A stretch of DNA of 64,000 bases, from the NCBI GenBank assembly GCA_000432155.1, contig FR888508.1:220041-284040 (forward strand). Reading direction: 5' to 3'. The translations under genes and the position numbers were made by a program. Numbering within the stretch: the first letter of the stretch is position 1; each line of letters begins with the position of its first letter. Source of the stretch: Eubacterium sp. CAG:274 (lineage in GTDB: Bacteria; Bacillota; Clostridia; Lachnospirales; CAG-274). Shown piece after piece: positions 1-8,040 of the stretch. The notes under the pieces are model-generated. The model ran no database searches. It was not told the DNA's origin and worked only from the letters and a program-made list of their open reading frames with translations.

Positions 1-1
1 A

Positions 2-736
2 AAAACTATGCCTTATGAACATACAATATATTTTGGCGATACAGCAAGAGTTCCTTATGGTTCAAAATCTAAAGAAACTGTAACTAAATTTTCTAGTCAG
101 ATAATTAGATTTTTGAAAACTATGGATGTTAAAGCTGTAGTTATTGCCTGCAACACCGTCAGCTCCAACTGTTATGAGGCATTAACATCAGAATTTCCAG
201 ACTTACCTATTATAGAGGTTGTTACACCGGGGGTTGAATCTTGCCTTGCTGCCACAAAAAACAACAAGGTTGGTTTAATTGGTACAGAAGGTACTGTTAG
301 TAGTGGTGCTTATGAAAAAAGATTAAAGGCTGCTAATAACAAAATCGAAGTATATAAAAAAGCTTGTCCTCTCTTTGTACCTCTCGCTGAGGAAGGTTGG
401 ACAGATAACGAGGTTGCCTATAAAACAGCTGAAATATATTTAAAGGAATTATTAGACAAAGATATTGACTCTATAATTCTTGGCTGTACTCACTACCCAC
501 TTTTAAAGGCTTGTATAGGTAAAATTGTGGGAGAAAAAGTTAAGATTGTTGACCCTGCTAAGGCAACAGCCTTAAAGGTTAAAGATTATCTTACTTCTCA
601 CAATATGCTTAATGACTTAAATACAGAAAAACACACTTTCTATGTAAGTGATAACAATGCAAAGTTTAATACAATTTGCGAAAGAGTTTTACATAAAGAA
701 TTCCACGCACAGCAAATAGATATTGAAAAATATTAA
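2..736 (+). CDS. murI: glutamate racemase, 5' end cut by the window
   Basis: Glutamate racemase interconverts L- and D-glutamate in the cytoplasm and supplies D-Glu for peptidoglycan. The first ATG inside the window (position 8) is not the true start: the frame is open to the left edge, and the nucleotide-binding start of the family (a GVFDSGxGG-type motif) is missing, so roughly 25-30 residues lie outside. Visible family marks are YFGDTARVPYG near residues 8-18, and the two catalytic cysteines in IACNT (Cys48) and LGCTHYPLL (Cys160), counted from the ATG at 8. About 242 residues are present against about 265 for the family. It converges with the sirtuin operon on the other strand. No odd residues seen; identification is firm. 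Confidence 0.95.
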   Translation, partial: KTMPYEHTIYFGDTARVPYGSKSKETVTKFSSQIIRFLKTMDVKAVVIACNTVSSNCYEALTSEFPDLPIIEVVTPGVESCLAATKNNKVGLIGTEGTVSSGAYEKRLKAANNKIEVYKKACPLFVPLAEEGWTDNEVAYKTAEIYLKELLDKDIDSIILGCTHYPLLKACIGKIVGEKVKIVDPAKATALKVKDYLTSHNMLNDLNTEKHTFYVSDNNAKFNTICERVLHKEFHAQQIDIEKY

Positions 737-771
737 TAGATTAAGGGCTACCTAAATTGGTAGCTCTTAAA

Positions 772-1641
772 TTATACCATTCGTTTCAAAACATCTCCTA
801 TATCACTTTCAATGCAAATGGACTGTTCTTTTATTTGTCTTGGGATATATATTTCTGATAGATTTATGCAACAATATGTAGAATTTTCATTTTCCTCTGT
901 CATTCTCCAAAACGGATATTTTATAATTACTGGTGTATTTCCACCTACTCCTAGCTCAAGAAATACAACATTCATATTTTTACTTCTGCGAATAAAGTCT
1001 TCATACCTCTGCTCTGCCTTGTACCAACCTTCATCTTGTACAAAACTATCATCACAGCGTAAATTCATATTCATTGGTGCTCCACAAATTGGGCAATAAG
1101 GCACTAATTCTGTAGGTATTTTCATATTACTCTGTTGTTTTACCATATTTCTAACCTGTTCTTCATTATCATAGGTCTTATTATGACAAGGTTTTGAACA
1201 TTGCCATAATCCATAATCCCCTTGTGTATAAAACAATCTTTTCTTATCAAAACCTGATATTTGAAATTGGTGGTCAACATTTGTTGTAATAACAAAATAA
1301 TTTTTATTTTCTACTAACTTTAAAAGGTTTATATAAACTTCTGTAGGCTTAATATCATATCTATTTACATAAATATGTCTTGACCACCATGCCCAATATT
1401 CCTCTAAAGAGTTAAATGGATAAAATCCACCTGAATACATATCTTTAATGCCATATTTTCTTTTAAAATCAGAAAAATATTTTTCAAATCTTTCACCATT
1501 ATATGTTAGCCCTGCCGATGTAGAAAGCCCTGCACCTGCCCCAATAACTATTACATCAGCCTTTTCTATTTTCTCTTTTAATTTTTCAATTTCATTCAAG
1601 CAATTTTCTGTAGATTTCATAGTCCATTTCTTTAAAAACAT
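772..1641 (-). CDS. class M sirtuin (SirTM-like), Sir2 family
   Basis: A 289-residue Sir2-family protein. NAD-binding Rossmann motif GAGAGLSTSAGLTY lies at residues 34-47, TTNVDHQF at 119-126, YTQGDYGLWQC at 138-148, and two cysteine pairs (148/152 and 183/186) fit the structural zinc. Canonical Sir2 deacetylases carry a catalytic His in an HG motif; here the matching position reads TQGDYG, with Gln, as in macrodomain-linked SirTM proteins of Staphylococcus and Streptococcus, which are protein ADP-ribosyltransferases rather than deacetylases (established for that family). The ATG at 1641 has GGAGG nine bases upstream; another ATG lies seven codons in. It overlaps the macrodomain gene by 50 bp, so the two are probably translated together. 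The protein substrate is unknown: the usual GcvH-L/LplA2 partners are not adjacent. Confidence 0.85.
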   Translation of the reverse strand: MFLKKWTMKSTENCLNEIEKLKEKIEKADVIVIGAGAGLSTSAGLTYNGERFEKYFSDFKRKYGIKDMYSGGFYPFNSLEEYWAWWSRHIYVNRYDIKPTEVYINLLKLVENKNYFVITTNVDHQFQISGFDKKRLFYTQGDYGLWQCSKPCHNKTYDNEEQVRNMVKQQSNMKIPTELVPYCPICGAPMNMNLRCDDSFVQDEGWYKAEQRYEDFIRRSKNMNVVFLELGVGGNTPVIIKYPFWRMTEENENSTYCCINLSEIYIPRQIKEQSICIESDIGDVLKRMV

Positions 1642-2365
1642 TGAAAATCACCTCCATACTACTATTTGTCTTAGATTTATAATCTTTCACAGTATTTACT
1701 GCAATTTCAGCAGCCTTTTCGTTAGGAAAATAAAATTCTCCTGTTGATATACAACAAAAAGCAATACTTTTTACTCCACTTTGTTCTGCTAATTCTAAAC
1801 AAGACCTATAGCAACTGGCAAGTTTTTCTTCGTCATTCTTACATAATCTCCCTCTCACAATAGGTCCTACAGTATGTAACACATATTTACAAGGCAAATT
1901 ATAAGCCGATGTAATTTTTGCTTTTCCTGTTTCTTCTAATCTATTTTGTAATTTCATTATTTTTTCACATTCCAAACGCAACTGAACTCCTGCAAAAGTA
2001 TGAATAGCGTTATCAATACAGCTATGACAAGGATAAAAACAGCCTAACATTTGGTTATTAGCTGCGTTTACTATTGCATCGCACTTTAAAGTTGTAATAT
2101 CTCCTTGCCAAACATAAATTCCTTTTTTTATAGGTTCTAATTCCCCTATATCAGTTATACCTTTTCCATTTATTTCTTCCTGTAAATAGCTATCCTGTAT
2201 TTCTAAAAATTCACTACTTACTTTTTTTGGCATACGAACATTTAATAGTGAACGCAATAATCTTTTCTGTTCTTCTATATCTTCAGGAATTATAATATCA
2301 GAATATTTTGAATTTTTATTAAGTAAATATTTAATTAAAAACAATCTTTTTTCATTTTGTGTCAT
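1592..2365 (-). CDS. zinc-type macrodomain protein, putative ADP-ribosyl hydrolase
   Basis: A 257-residue protein with an N-terminal helical extension of about 80 residues followed by a macrodomain. ADP-ribose-binding motifs are QGDITTL (87-93) and NAANN (100-104). The stretch GCFYPCHSCIDNAIH (108-122) supplies Cys and His residues placed like the zinc site of the Zn-macrodomain subclass that accompanies SirTM sirtuins; members of that class remove ADP-ribose from protein (family knowledge). It is the middle gene of the operon: its GGAGG overlaps the stop of the flavin/ferredoxin gene, and its 3' end overlaps the sirtuin start. The likely role is to reverse the modification made by the sirtuin. 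Confidence 0.85.
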   Translation of the reverse strand: MTQNEKRLFLIKYLLNKNSKYSDIIIPEDIEEQKRLLRSLLNVRMPKKVSSEFLEIQDSYLQEEINGKGITDIGELEPIKKGIYVWQGDITTLKCDAIVNAANNQMLGCFYPCHSCIDNAIHTFAGVQLRLECEKIMKLQNRLEETGKAKITSAYNLPCKYVLHTVGPIVRGRLCKNDEEKLASCYRSCLELAEQSGVKSIAFCCISTGEFYFPNEKAAEIAVNTVKDYKSKTNSSMEVIFNVFKEMDYEIYRKLLE

Positions 2366-2371
2366 ATTCCT

Positions 2372-2992
2372 TTACCTCCAAACTACAGCTTTATTTGGAC
2401 ATACTTCCATACAATTACCACAATGTAAACAATTTTTCTGGTGAATTTCAGCTGGAATAGAAGTAAAATCAATACAATTTTGAGGACAAACACCCTGACA
2501 AACTTTACAACCTACGCATTTATCTGTAATAAAATATTTCTTTTCGTAACTTTCTTCTTTGCCAATATAAAATGTATCTCTTTCAATAGGCTTTTTAGAT
2601 AAATCGAACCATTCTCCACTGGCTTCATATAAACGAAATACAGTTAACGCCTCTCTTGATTTTTCTGTTGGATAAATTTCAGCCATATAAGGATTTTTTG
2701 AAAATAAAAACGGTAATAACTCTCCACCTAATTCTTCGACTTTACCTCTAACTGATACAGCAACACAATGCATAGTGTCTTCGCCTTTGATACCAGTTAA
2801 AGCAATAAACTTTTCTTTTATTAATCTGTGATAAAAGCCTTTTCCCTTTGCTGTAAGAAAATATAGCCCCTTTTCATCACTATACATAATATCTATAGCA
2901 CAGGTTACAGGTAATCCCTTTTCATCTACTGTTGCAATAATAGTTGTATGAATTTCCTTTTCCAAAAATTTAATGTAATCTTCCGTATTCAT
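2372..2992 (-). CDS. pyridoxamine-phosphate-oxidase-fold flavoprotein with C-terminal 2x[4Fe-4S] ferredoxin
   Basis: A 206-residue fusion. Residues 1-150 resemble the FMN-binding split-barrel (PPOX) family (TTIIATVDEKGLPVTCAID, then a CVAVSVRGKVEE strand). Residues 155-206 form a bacterial ferredoxin with two cluster motifs, CVGCKVCQGVCPQNC and CLHCGNCMEVCP. This suggests an FMN protein that passes electrons to or from clusters in the cytoplasm; the substrate is unknown. The ATG at 2992 is chosen because GGAGG sits seven bases before it; the frame stays open upstream to 3064 without a ribosome site. First gene of the sirtuin operon, six bases before the macrodomain gene. SirTM operons often carry a flavin oxidoreductase, and this may be the local version. 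Confidence 0.8.
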   Translation of the reverse strand: MNTEDYIKFLEKEIHTTIIATVDEKGLPVTCAIDIMYSDEKGLYFLTAKGKGFYHRLIKEKFIALTGIKGEDTMHCVAVSVRGKVEELGGELLPFLFSKNPYMAEIYPTEKSREALTVFRLYEASGEWFDLSKKPIERDTFYIGKEESYEKKYFITDKCVGCKVCQGVCPQNCIDFTSIPAEIHQKNCLHCGNCMEVCPNKAVVWR

Positions 2993-3027
2993 ATTTGTAC
3001 CTCCATCTTTAATTCCTCTTTTATATA

Positions 3028-3056
3028 ATTGTATAAATTTTAACCCAAATTGTAAA
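3028..3056 (-). promoter_or_regulatory. promoter of the sirtuin operon
   Basis: On the minus strand TTTACA (3051-3056) and TACAAT (3028-3033) are 17 bp apart, about 35 bp before the start of the first operon gene. The divergent HxlR promoter lies just beyond; the sequence between them is the natural place for an HxlR operator. Confidence 0.55.
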
Positions 3057-3108
3057 GTACGCACTTATTTGTACCATAGTTACCTAGAAGAAACTAATGC
3101 ATACTATT

Positions 3109-3137
3109 TTGATTTTTCGTCTTCTGTATGATATAAT
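3109..3137 (+). promoter_or_regulatory. promoter of the HxlR-family regulator
   Basis: TTGATT (3109-3114) and a perfect TATAAT (3132-3137) are separated by 17 bp, 30 bp before the ATG at 3167. It diverges from the sirtuin operon promoter. Confidence 0.6.
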
Positions 3138-3166
3138 TTATATAATAAAAATACGGGAGTGTTTAT

Positions 3167-3502
3167 ATGGATAACGAAAAAAGCAACGACAATTTACCTT
3201 CTTGCCCAGTAGAAACAACACTAATGTTAATTGGCAACAAGTGGAAAGTATTGATTATTAGAGATTTACTTACTGGCACAAAAAGATTTGGTGAATTAAA
3301 AAAATCTATTGGCAAAGTATCTCAAAAAGTCTTAACAACACAACTTCGTGATATGGAGGAAAGTGGTCTTATTTCCCGAAAAGTATATGCAGAAGTTCCC
3401 CCTAAAGTAGAATATTCTCTTACAGAATTGGGCAAAAGCCTACAACCTATATTAAATGCCATGCTACAATGGGGTACTGAATACAAAGAAAAAAAGCTAT
3501 GA
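3167..3502 (+). CDS. HxlR-family winged-helix transcriptional regulator
   Basis: A 111-residue protein of typical HxlR length. The family core is clear: TLMLIGNKWKVLIIRDLL, FGELKKSIGKVSQKVLT and LRDMEESGLISRK form the winged helix, followed by the C-terminal dimer helix. Cys13 in PSCPVE sits where YodB/HypR-type HxlR proteins carry their redox-sensing cysteine (family knowledge; sensing here is inference). The ATG has GGGAG seven bases upstream. It is transcribed away from the PPOX-ferredoxin/macrodomain/sirtuin operon across a gap of about 170 bp, so it is the obvious candidate regulator of that operon, perhaps answering electrophile or thiol stress. Confidence 0.9.
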   Translation: MDNEKSNDNLPSCPVETTLMLIGNKWKVLIIRDLLTGTKRFGELKKSIGKVSQKVLTTQLRDMEESGLISRKVYAEVPPKVEYSLTELGKSLQPILNAMLQWGTEYKEKKL

Positions 3503-3532
3503 AAATGATTAACTCATCTTCATAGCTTTTTT
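3490..3532. terminator. bidirectional terminator
   Basis: A 14-bp inverted repeat (3490-3503 and 3519-3532) reading AAAAAAGCTATGAA, with A/T runs on both sides and a 15-base loop. It overlaps the stop codon of the HxlR gene and also serves the symporter gene on the other strand. Confidence 0.8.
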
Positions 3533-3538
3533 AGTAAA

Positions 3539-4852
3539 TTATTTTGCTTTAATTAAGTCCATATTATTATATTTTTCTTTATCCAAAGCCTTGTTCTGGT
3601 TTGCAACGATTGTTGTACAAACAGCATCGCCAGTAATATTAACAGCAGTTCTTGTCATATCAAGAATTCTATCAATACCCATAATAAGGGCAATACCTTC
3701 AACTGGAAGACCAACTGAATTAAATACCATTGTAAGTGTAATAAGACCTACACTAGGAATACCGGCTGTACCTATTGAAGCAAGTGTAGCTGTACCAATA
3801 ACAGTTATATAATCCATCATATGGAGTTGAATACCAAAGGCCTGTGCAACGAAAACAACGGCAACACCCTGCATTATAGAAGTACCGTCCATATTAATAG
3901 TCGCACCTAAAGGTATTGTAAAAGAAGAAATTCTTCTTGAAACACCAATTTTCTTATCTAAAGTTTCAATAGAAAGAGGGATTGTAGCATTTGAAGTTGA
4001 AGTTGAAAATGCAAATGCCATAACTGGGAAGAACTTTCTTATAAACTTAATAGGATTTAAGCCTGTACATACCTTTAAGAAACTCATATACACAACAAAG
4101 GCCTGTACACCTAATGCAATAAATACCGACAACATATATTTAAGTAAAGGTATGAAAGCATTAAAACCAATAGTAGAAAAAGTCTTTGCAATAAGACAGA
4201 ATACACCAACAGGAGCTACGCTCATTACCATCATTGTCATTTCCATCATAATGTCGTTACCCTGACTAAAGAGAGCACTTACAGTATCTGCTGAATCTCC
4301 AAGCTTAGCAAGTATAACACCTAAAACTAAGGCAAAGAATATAACCTGAAGCATAGATGCCTCAGACAAACCATTGAATATATTTGTAGGAATAATATCC
4401 AAAATTGTTTCTGCTAAGCTAAGTTTGTCAGCACTATTTGATGCTACAGAACCAGCTGTAGAAGCACTTTGCTGAACTGCACTCATATCAAGACCTACAC
4501 CAGGATTAATTAAATTGCCGATACATAAAGCAACTGTAATAGCAATTGCTGTAGTAGCAATATAGAAGCAAAGTGTTCTAACACCAACTGCACCTAATTT
4601 CTTTGTATCGCCTATAGACATACTACCACAAACAAGTGATGTAAGAACCAAAGGAACTACAAGCATTTGCATAAGTCTGATAAAGCCCTGACCAACAACA
4701 TATAAAACACCATTTATAATAACATTCTGCTTAAAATCACTATCTGGCACAAGATAATTTAAAACTATACCAACAACTGCACCTAAAGCAAGTGCAATAA
4801 AAATCTGGGTTGTTAATCCCAATTTCTTTTTCTTTTTTTCTTTATTTTCCAC
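3539..4852 (-). CDS. dicarboxylate/amino acid:cation symporter (DAACS family)
   Basis: A sodium- or proton-coupled glutamate/aspartate or C4-dicarboxylate importer of the GltP/GltT/DctA type, about 437 residues. It shows the family's eight membrane segments and two re-entrant loops; diagnostic motifs are the serine-rich loop FSTSTSNATIPLS and the NMDGTSIMQG transport motif, then GTAGIPSVG. A longer in-frame ATG at 4921 lies well inside the upstream reductase; the better start is GTG at 4852, giving a lysine-rich cytoplasmic start and using GGGAGG inside the end of that gene, with an 11-base overlap. Co-transcription with the RmlD-like gene is therefore likely though there is no metabolic link. 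The substrate cannot be told from sequence alone. Confidence 0.88.
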   Translation of the reverse strand: MENKEKKKKKLGLTTQIFIALALGAVVGIVLNYLVPDSDFKQNVIINGVLYVVGQGFIRLMQMLVVPLVLTSLVCGSMSIGDTKKLGAVGVRTLCFYIATTAIAITVALCIGNLINPGVGLDMSAVQQSASTAGSVASNSADKLSLAETILDIIPTNIFNGLSEASMLQVIFFALVLGVILAKLGDSADTVSALFSQGNDIMMEMTMMVMSVAPVGVFCLIAKTFSTIGFNAFIPLLKYMLSVFIALGVQAFVVYMSFLKVCTGLNPIKFIRKFFPVMAFAFSTSTSNATIPLSIETLDKKIGVSRRISSFTIPLGATINMDGTSIMQGVAVVFVAQAFGIQLHMMDYITVIGTATLASIGTAGIPSVGLITLTMVFNSVGLPVEGIALIMGIDRILDMTRTAVNITGDAVCTTIVANQNKALDKEKYNNMDLIKAK

Positions 4853-5696
4853 TTTCCTTAATTCCTCCCAAGTATTTTGCCAATGCACTTTCCCAATCAG
4901 CAAAATCATACACATCAACAATGCTCATAATGAAGTTATCTAAAACTCCATAAGCTGGTCTAAATGATGAAAATTCATTATCCTTTGAAGGAACTGGATG
5001 AATTTTAACATCTCTACCTAAAATTTCAGCTATTTTTTCTGCTAATTCAAATCTACTACATACACCCTTACAAGTGGCGTGATATGTTCCATATTCTCCT
5101 GTAGTCATAATGTGAAGTATAAACTTTGCAAGTTCTTCAGCACTTGTAGGAGAACCAAACTGGTCTGATGCTACAGTTACTTCACTCTTATTCTTTGTTT
5201 CTTCAATAAATTTATTTACAAAATTATAACCTTCGCCATAAACCCATGTACTTCTGATTATGAAATGTCTCTGAGTAAATTCCTTAACATAGCCCTCGCC
5301 GGCACACTTTGACTTACCATAAACAGTTCTTGGGTTTGTAACATCAAATTCATTGTAAGGTTTGTCGCTTAAACCATCAAAAACATCATCTGTAGAAATC
5401 TGAACCATTTTGGCCCCACATTTTCTTGCAGCTATACTTAAATTTCTTGCACCAATTGCATTTACGCCAAAAGCAAGTTTAGGGTCTTTTTCACAGAGAT
5501 TAATATCTGTAATTGCTGAACAGTTAATTATAATATCTGGTCTACTAACCTGAGCAAAATTCATTACAGCCTTTAAATCTGTTACATCTACTTCGTCTTT
5601 GTCTGTATTAAAAAGCTCTAAATCTGTAGGGCAAAAAATATCGTTTATTGCCTTACCAATCTGACTGTTGGCCCCACTTAACCAAACTTTAATCAT
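4842..5696 (-). CDS. rfbD: dTDP-4-dehydrorhamnose reductase-like SDR protein
   Basis: A 284-residue extended short-chain dehydrogenase. The NAD(P) motif reads GANSQIG (usually GANGQLG), STDDVFDG precedes the catalytic YGKSK (YxxxK), and RSTWVYGEGYNFV and SDQFGSPT are typical of RmlD, which makes dTDP-L-rhamnose. The ATG has AAAGGAGG eight bases upstream. No rmlABC genes are nearby, so it may reduce another 4-keto sugar; solitary RmlD-like proteins are common in Clostridia. It overlaps the symporter by 11 bp. Confidence 0.85.
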   Translation of the reverse strand: MIKVWLSGANSQIGKAINDIFCPTDLELFNTDKDEVDVTDLKAVMNFAQVSRPDIIINCSAITDINLCEKDPKLAFGVNAIGARNLSIAARKCGAKMVQISTDDVFDGLSDKPYNEFDVTNPRTVYGKSKCAGEGYVKEFTQRHFIIRSTWVYGEGYNFVNKFIEETKNKSEVTVASDQFGSPTSAEELAKFILHIMTTGEYGTYHATCKGVCSRFELAEKIAEILGRDVKIHPVPSKDNEFSSFRPAYGVLDNFIMSIVDVYDFADWESALAKYLGGIKESGK

Positions 5697-5732
5697 TTTT
5701 TAATCCTCCTTTGCGTTATACACCAATAGTAT

Positions 5733-5761
5733 ACTATACATTAATTTTAGACATTTTTCAA
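5733..5761 (-). promoter_or_regulatory. promoter of the rfbD-symporter pair
   Basis: On the minus strand TTGAAA (5756-5761) and TATAGT (5733-5738) are 17 bp apart. The -10 lies in a perfect 12-bp palindrome, ATAGTATACTAT (5726-5737), which could be an operator. Confidence 0.5.
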
Positions 5762-5892
5762 CATAAATTATAGTGATTTTTAAAATATTATTTCCACACA
5801 AGTATTATTTTAATTTTCAATAAAATAAATTTATCCTTATTCTTCCTAAAACACATTTATTAAAGGGTCTTTGCTGTATAAACTTATTTTGA

Positions 5893-5928
5893 GCAATAAA
5901 AAAAGAGGCTACATTTACTGTAACCTCT
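5893..5928 (-). terminator. terminator of the first SLH gene
   Basis: Minus-strand hairpin with arms AGAGG/CCTCT extended by GTA/TAC across one mismatch (5904-5928), followed by a run of seven T. A near-identical hairpin ends the paralogous gene. Confidence 0.7.
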
Positions 5929-5958
5929 GAGCTTAATAAACATCTTTATGTTATTTTC

Positions 5959-7365
5959 TTATCTATTTGCTTCAAAAATTTCTGTGAAATCACTTACTTC
6001 AGTTGTATTTAGATACCAACCATAACTTTCAATATAAGTATATTTACACCAACCACCTAAGCCTAAATATCTAACTTCGCCTTCTGTTCCTTTATCTGTT
6101 GGTTTTAAAGACTCTGCTATTACATACCACTCACTAGATGTATGTCCTTCGCCTGTCTTTGGATTGTATAAATATTCTCCAGTTCCACTATAGGTATCTA
6201 CATCAGTATTCCAAATAAACCCTAAATCAACACTTAAACTACCATCTTCCAGTTTCTTCTCTCCGTAATTTGCTATCTTTTCTGTTGTAATAATATCACT
6301 AACACGAGTTATTTCTCTACCCATTTCTAAAGCTACTGGTTGGTTTGCTCCGATTACACCACTCTTTGGGTCTTTGACTACCTTGATTGAAGTACCATCT
6401 GCCTTAATAAATGTATCACCGTCAACAGCTCCTCGTCTTGTAGGGTCAGTCTGTTTTAATGTTGTTCTCTCTACGCCATCTGCTGGGTCTACTTTCTTGT
6501 CAGCTTCTGGAATGGTTACTTTTGCTCTCTTTTCAGGATTTACAGCCTTTTCGATTAAAATTGCTGAGTCTTCTCTTGTAAGATACTTTCTTGGATAAAA
6601 CTTAGCTTCACTATCTCCTTGTGCAATACCTGAAGCATATAAACTTGCTATATCATAACTCTGTAAACTTGCTCCAGCAGATATTCTGCCTTTATCTGGT
6701 ACATCTGAGTCTGTAACTTCGTCCCAGTCACCTATTAATTTTGCTATACGGCGATAGTTTCCATCTTTACTATCCACCACATTGTATATCTTTTCTAAAT
6801 CCTCGCCTTTTAATGACTTTAAGCCCTGTACTATCATCATTGCTGCGTCTTCTCGGGTAATTGGTGTGTCCCAGTTTCCTCCGTTGGAAGCTCGCTCATA
6901 GGAAATCCCTATATCTAACATTCTTGCTCCTAGAATTAAATCAAAGGCTTTACCACCCCAAAAGCTATCTAAAGTTCCTCTTTTCTTATATCGGTCATAG
7001 TAACTAATACCATCTTCTACATCGTCTTTGGCTTGCTGTACGCCCTCTGCTAACTTCGTACCGTCTGGGTCAAGAGAATTTACTACCATACTTAAAAATT
7101 CAAGTTTAGTAATTGTACCCTGTGGTCTGAAGGTATTATCCTCTGGATAACCTTTAATTCCTCCTGTGGCTAGTAAACTTTCTACTGAGCTTCTACTGTA
7201 ATCTCTGATGGCACTATCGTCTGAAAACCTAGTTGATGCCTGAGTGTTATACAGAAAATGCTCCTGTACTGGAATTGTTGCTATATTCATAGAGCCTGCT
7301 GCTGCTAAAATTGCTAATGCCCTTAGTGTTATTCTTGATATTGGTACTCTCGTTTCGTTCTTCAT
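5959..7365 (-). CDS. SLH-domain surface protein, paralogue 1
   Basis: A 468-residue exported protein. An N-terminal basic then hydrophobic stretch (residues 5-30, with RALAILAAAG) looks like a signal peptide ending near QASTR. SLH repeats follow at about 40-100 (SLLATGGIKGYPEDNTFRPQ, ITKLEFLSMVV), 160-195 (ITREDAAMMIVQGL) and 240-275 (LYASGIAQGDSEAKFYP, LTREDSAILI); such repeats bind pyruvylated cell-wall polymer. The last 190 residues are a module shared with the neighbour and not recognised. It is highly similar over its whole length to the 8041-9453 protein, so the pair is a tandem duplication. The ribosome site GAGGG lies nine bases before ATG. Probably an S-layer or S-layer-associated protein; no partner gene gives a more precise role. 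Confidence 0.85.
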   Translation of the reverse strand: MKNETRVPISRITLRALAILAAAGSMNIATIPVQEHFLYNTQASTRFSDDSAIRDYSRSSVESLLATGGIKGYPEDNTFRPQGTITKLEFLSMVVNSLDPDGTKLAEGVQQAKDDVEDGISYYDRYKKRGTLDSFWGGKAFDLILGARMLDIGISYERASNGGNWDTPITREDAAMMIVQGLKSLKGEDLEKIYNVVDSKDGNYRRIAKLIGDWDEVTDSDVPDKGRISAGASLQSYDIASLYASGIAQGDSEAKFYPRKYLTREDSAILIEKAVNPEKRAKVTIPEADKKVDPADGVERTTLKQTDPTRRGAVDGDTFIKADGTSIKVVKDPKSGVIGANQPVALEMGREITRVSDIITTEKIANYGEKKLEDGSLSVDLGFIWNTDVDTYSGTGEYLYNPKTGEGHTSSEWYVIAESLKPTDKGTEGEVRYLGLGGWCKYTYIESYGWYLNTTEVSDFTEIFEANR

Positions 7366-7555
7366 ATTCTTTTCCCTCTCTTTTCCGTTTTATTTTTATT
7401 TGTATTTATGTTAATTCCTTTTCGTTTTGCCCGTTTGGGTTATCTTGTTTGAGCTATATAGTTGCTGTTAAACTTTTAATATAGACAATCTCTTAAACAT
7501 ACTTATTTAATTTTTTACTTATATCAATCATTAGATTAAGTATTCCATTGTCATA

Positions 7556-7583
7556 TTGTCTATTGTCCGTTGTCCGTTGTCCG
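7556..7583. repeat. 7-bp tandem repeat (TTGTCCG)
   Basis: Three exact TTGTCCG copies at 7563-7583 preceded by a variant TTGTCTA at 7556-7562. One more TTGTCCG occurs near 10131, before the second SLH gene. Confidence 0.75.
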
Positions 7584-7823
7584 TTTTTGGTTCTCACTAC
7601 TTAGGTGTTGTATGCCATTTGCAATACCATTTAATCTTATCTTTTATTATCTCTATACTTATTCTATCACACTCACTATAATAACTCAAGAAAAACTATG
7701 AACTAAATAAACACTTCTCTACTTCCATTCCATTCTTACTTTATACCCTTATTGTCATTAGGAATTCAGAAATATAATTGTCTCTCTATATTTTTTCCAC
7801 TTGTTCTATACCCTTAAGTCTTA

Positions 7824-7835
7824 TATGTCCCCCTC
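7824..7835 (-). repeat. shared SLH-upstream element, copy 1
   Basis: On the minus strand GAGGGGGACATA, about 460 bp before the start of SLH paralogue 1. The same 12 bases occur at 10033-10044 before paralogue 2, with further similarity around them (a CTTAAG hexamer on one side, an A-rich run on the other). G-runs are rare in this AT-rich spacer. Confidence 0.6.
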
Positions 7836-7987
7836 TAAGACACCTTTTCAAATAAACTAAGTATTATAATTTAGTGTATTCACAGTTTATATTTAAGTCT
7901 TTTTTATACTTATTAACCCTAAATAATATTTAATCTATGTCTCCTTTATATATATTTTTTTTTCATCTTTAACTTTTTCAAAAATAA

Positions 7988-8014
7988 AAAGAGGCTACTA
8001 AGTGCAACCTCTTT
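7988..8014 (-). terminator. terminator of the second SLH gene
   Basis: Arms AAAGAGG (7988-7994) and CCTCTTT (8008-8014), followed on the minus strand by a short T run. It is homologous to the terminator of paralogue 1. Confidence 0.65.
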
Positions 8015-8040
8015 AATACTAAATAAACTACATCTATATC

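Larger units (their letters stand above)
7366..7987. other. AT-rich non-coding upstream region of SLH paralogue 1
   Basis: About 620 bp with no credible gene. It holds a TTGTCCG tandem repeat (7556-7583) and a TATGTCCCCCTC element (7824-7835) that is repeated before the second SLH gene. The length suggests a long 5' leader or several promoters for a strongly expressed surface protein (inference). Confidence 0.5.

Noticed and set aside
7556..7583. TTGTCCG tandem repeat considered as a CRISPR or phase-variable tract
   Set aside because: Unit is 7 bp with no spacers and lies outside any coding frame; too short for CRISPR.
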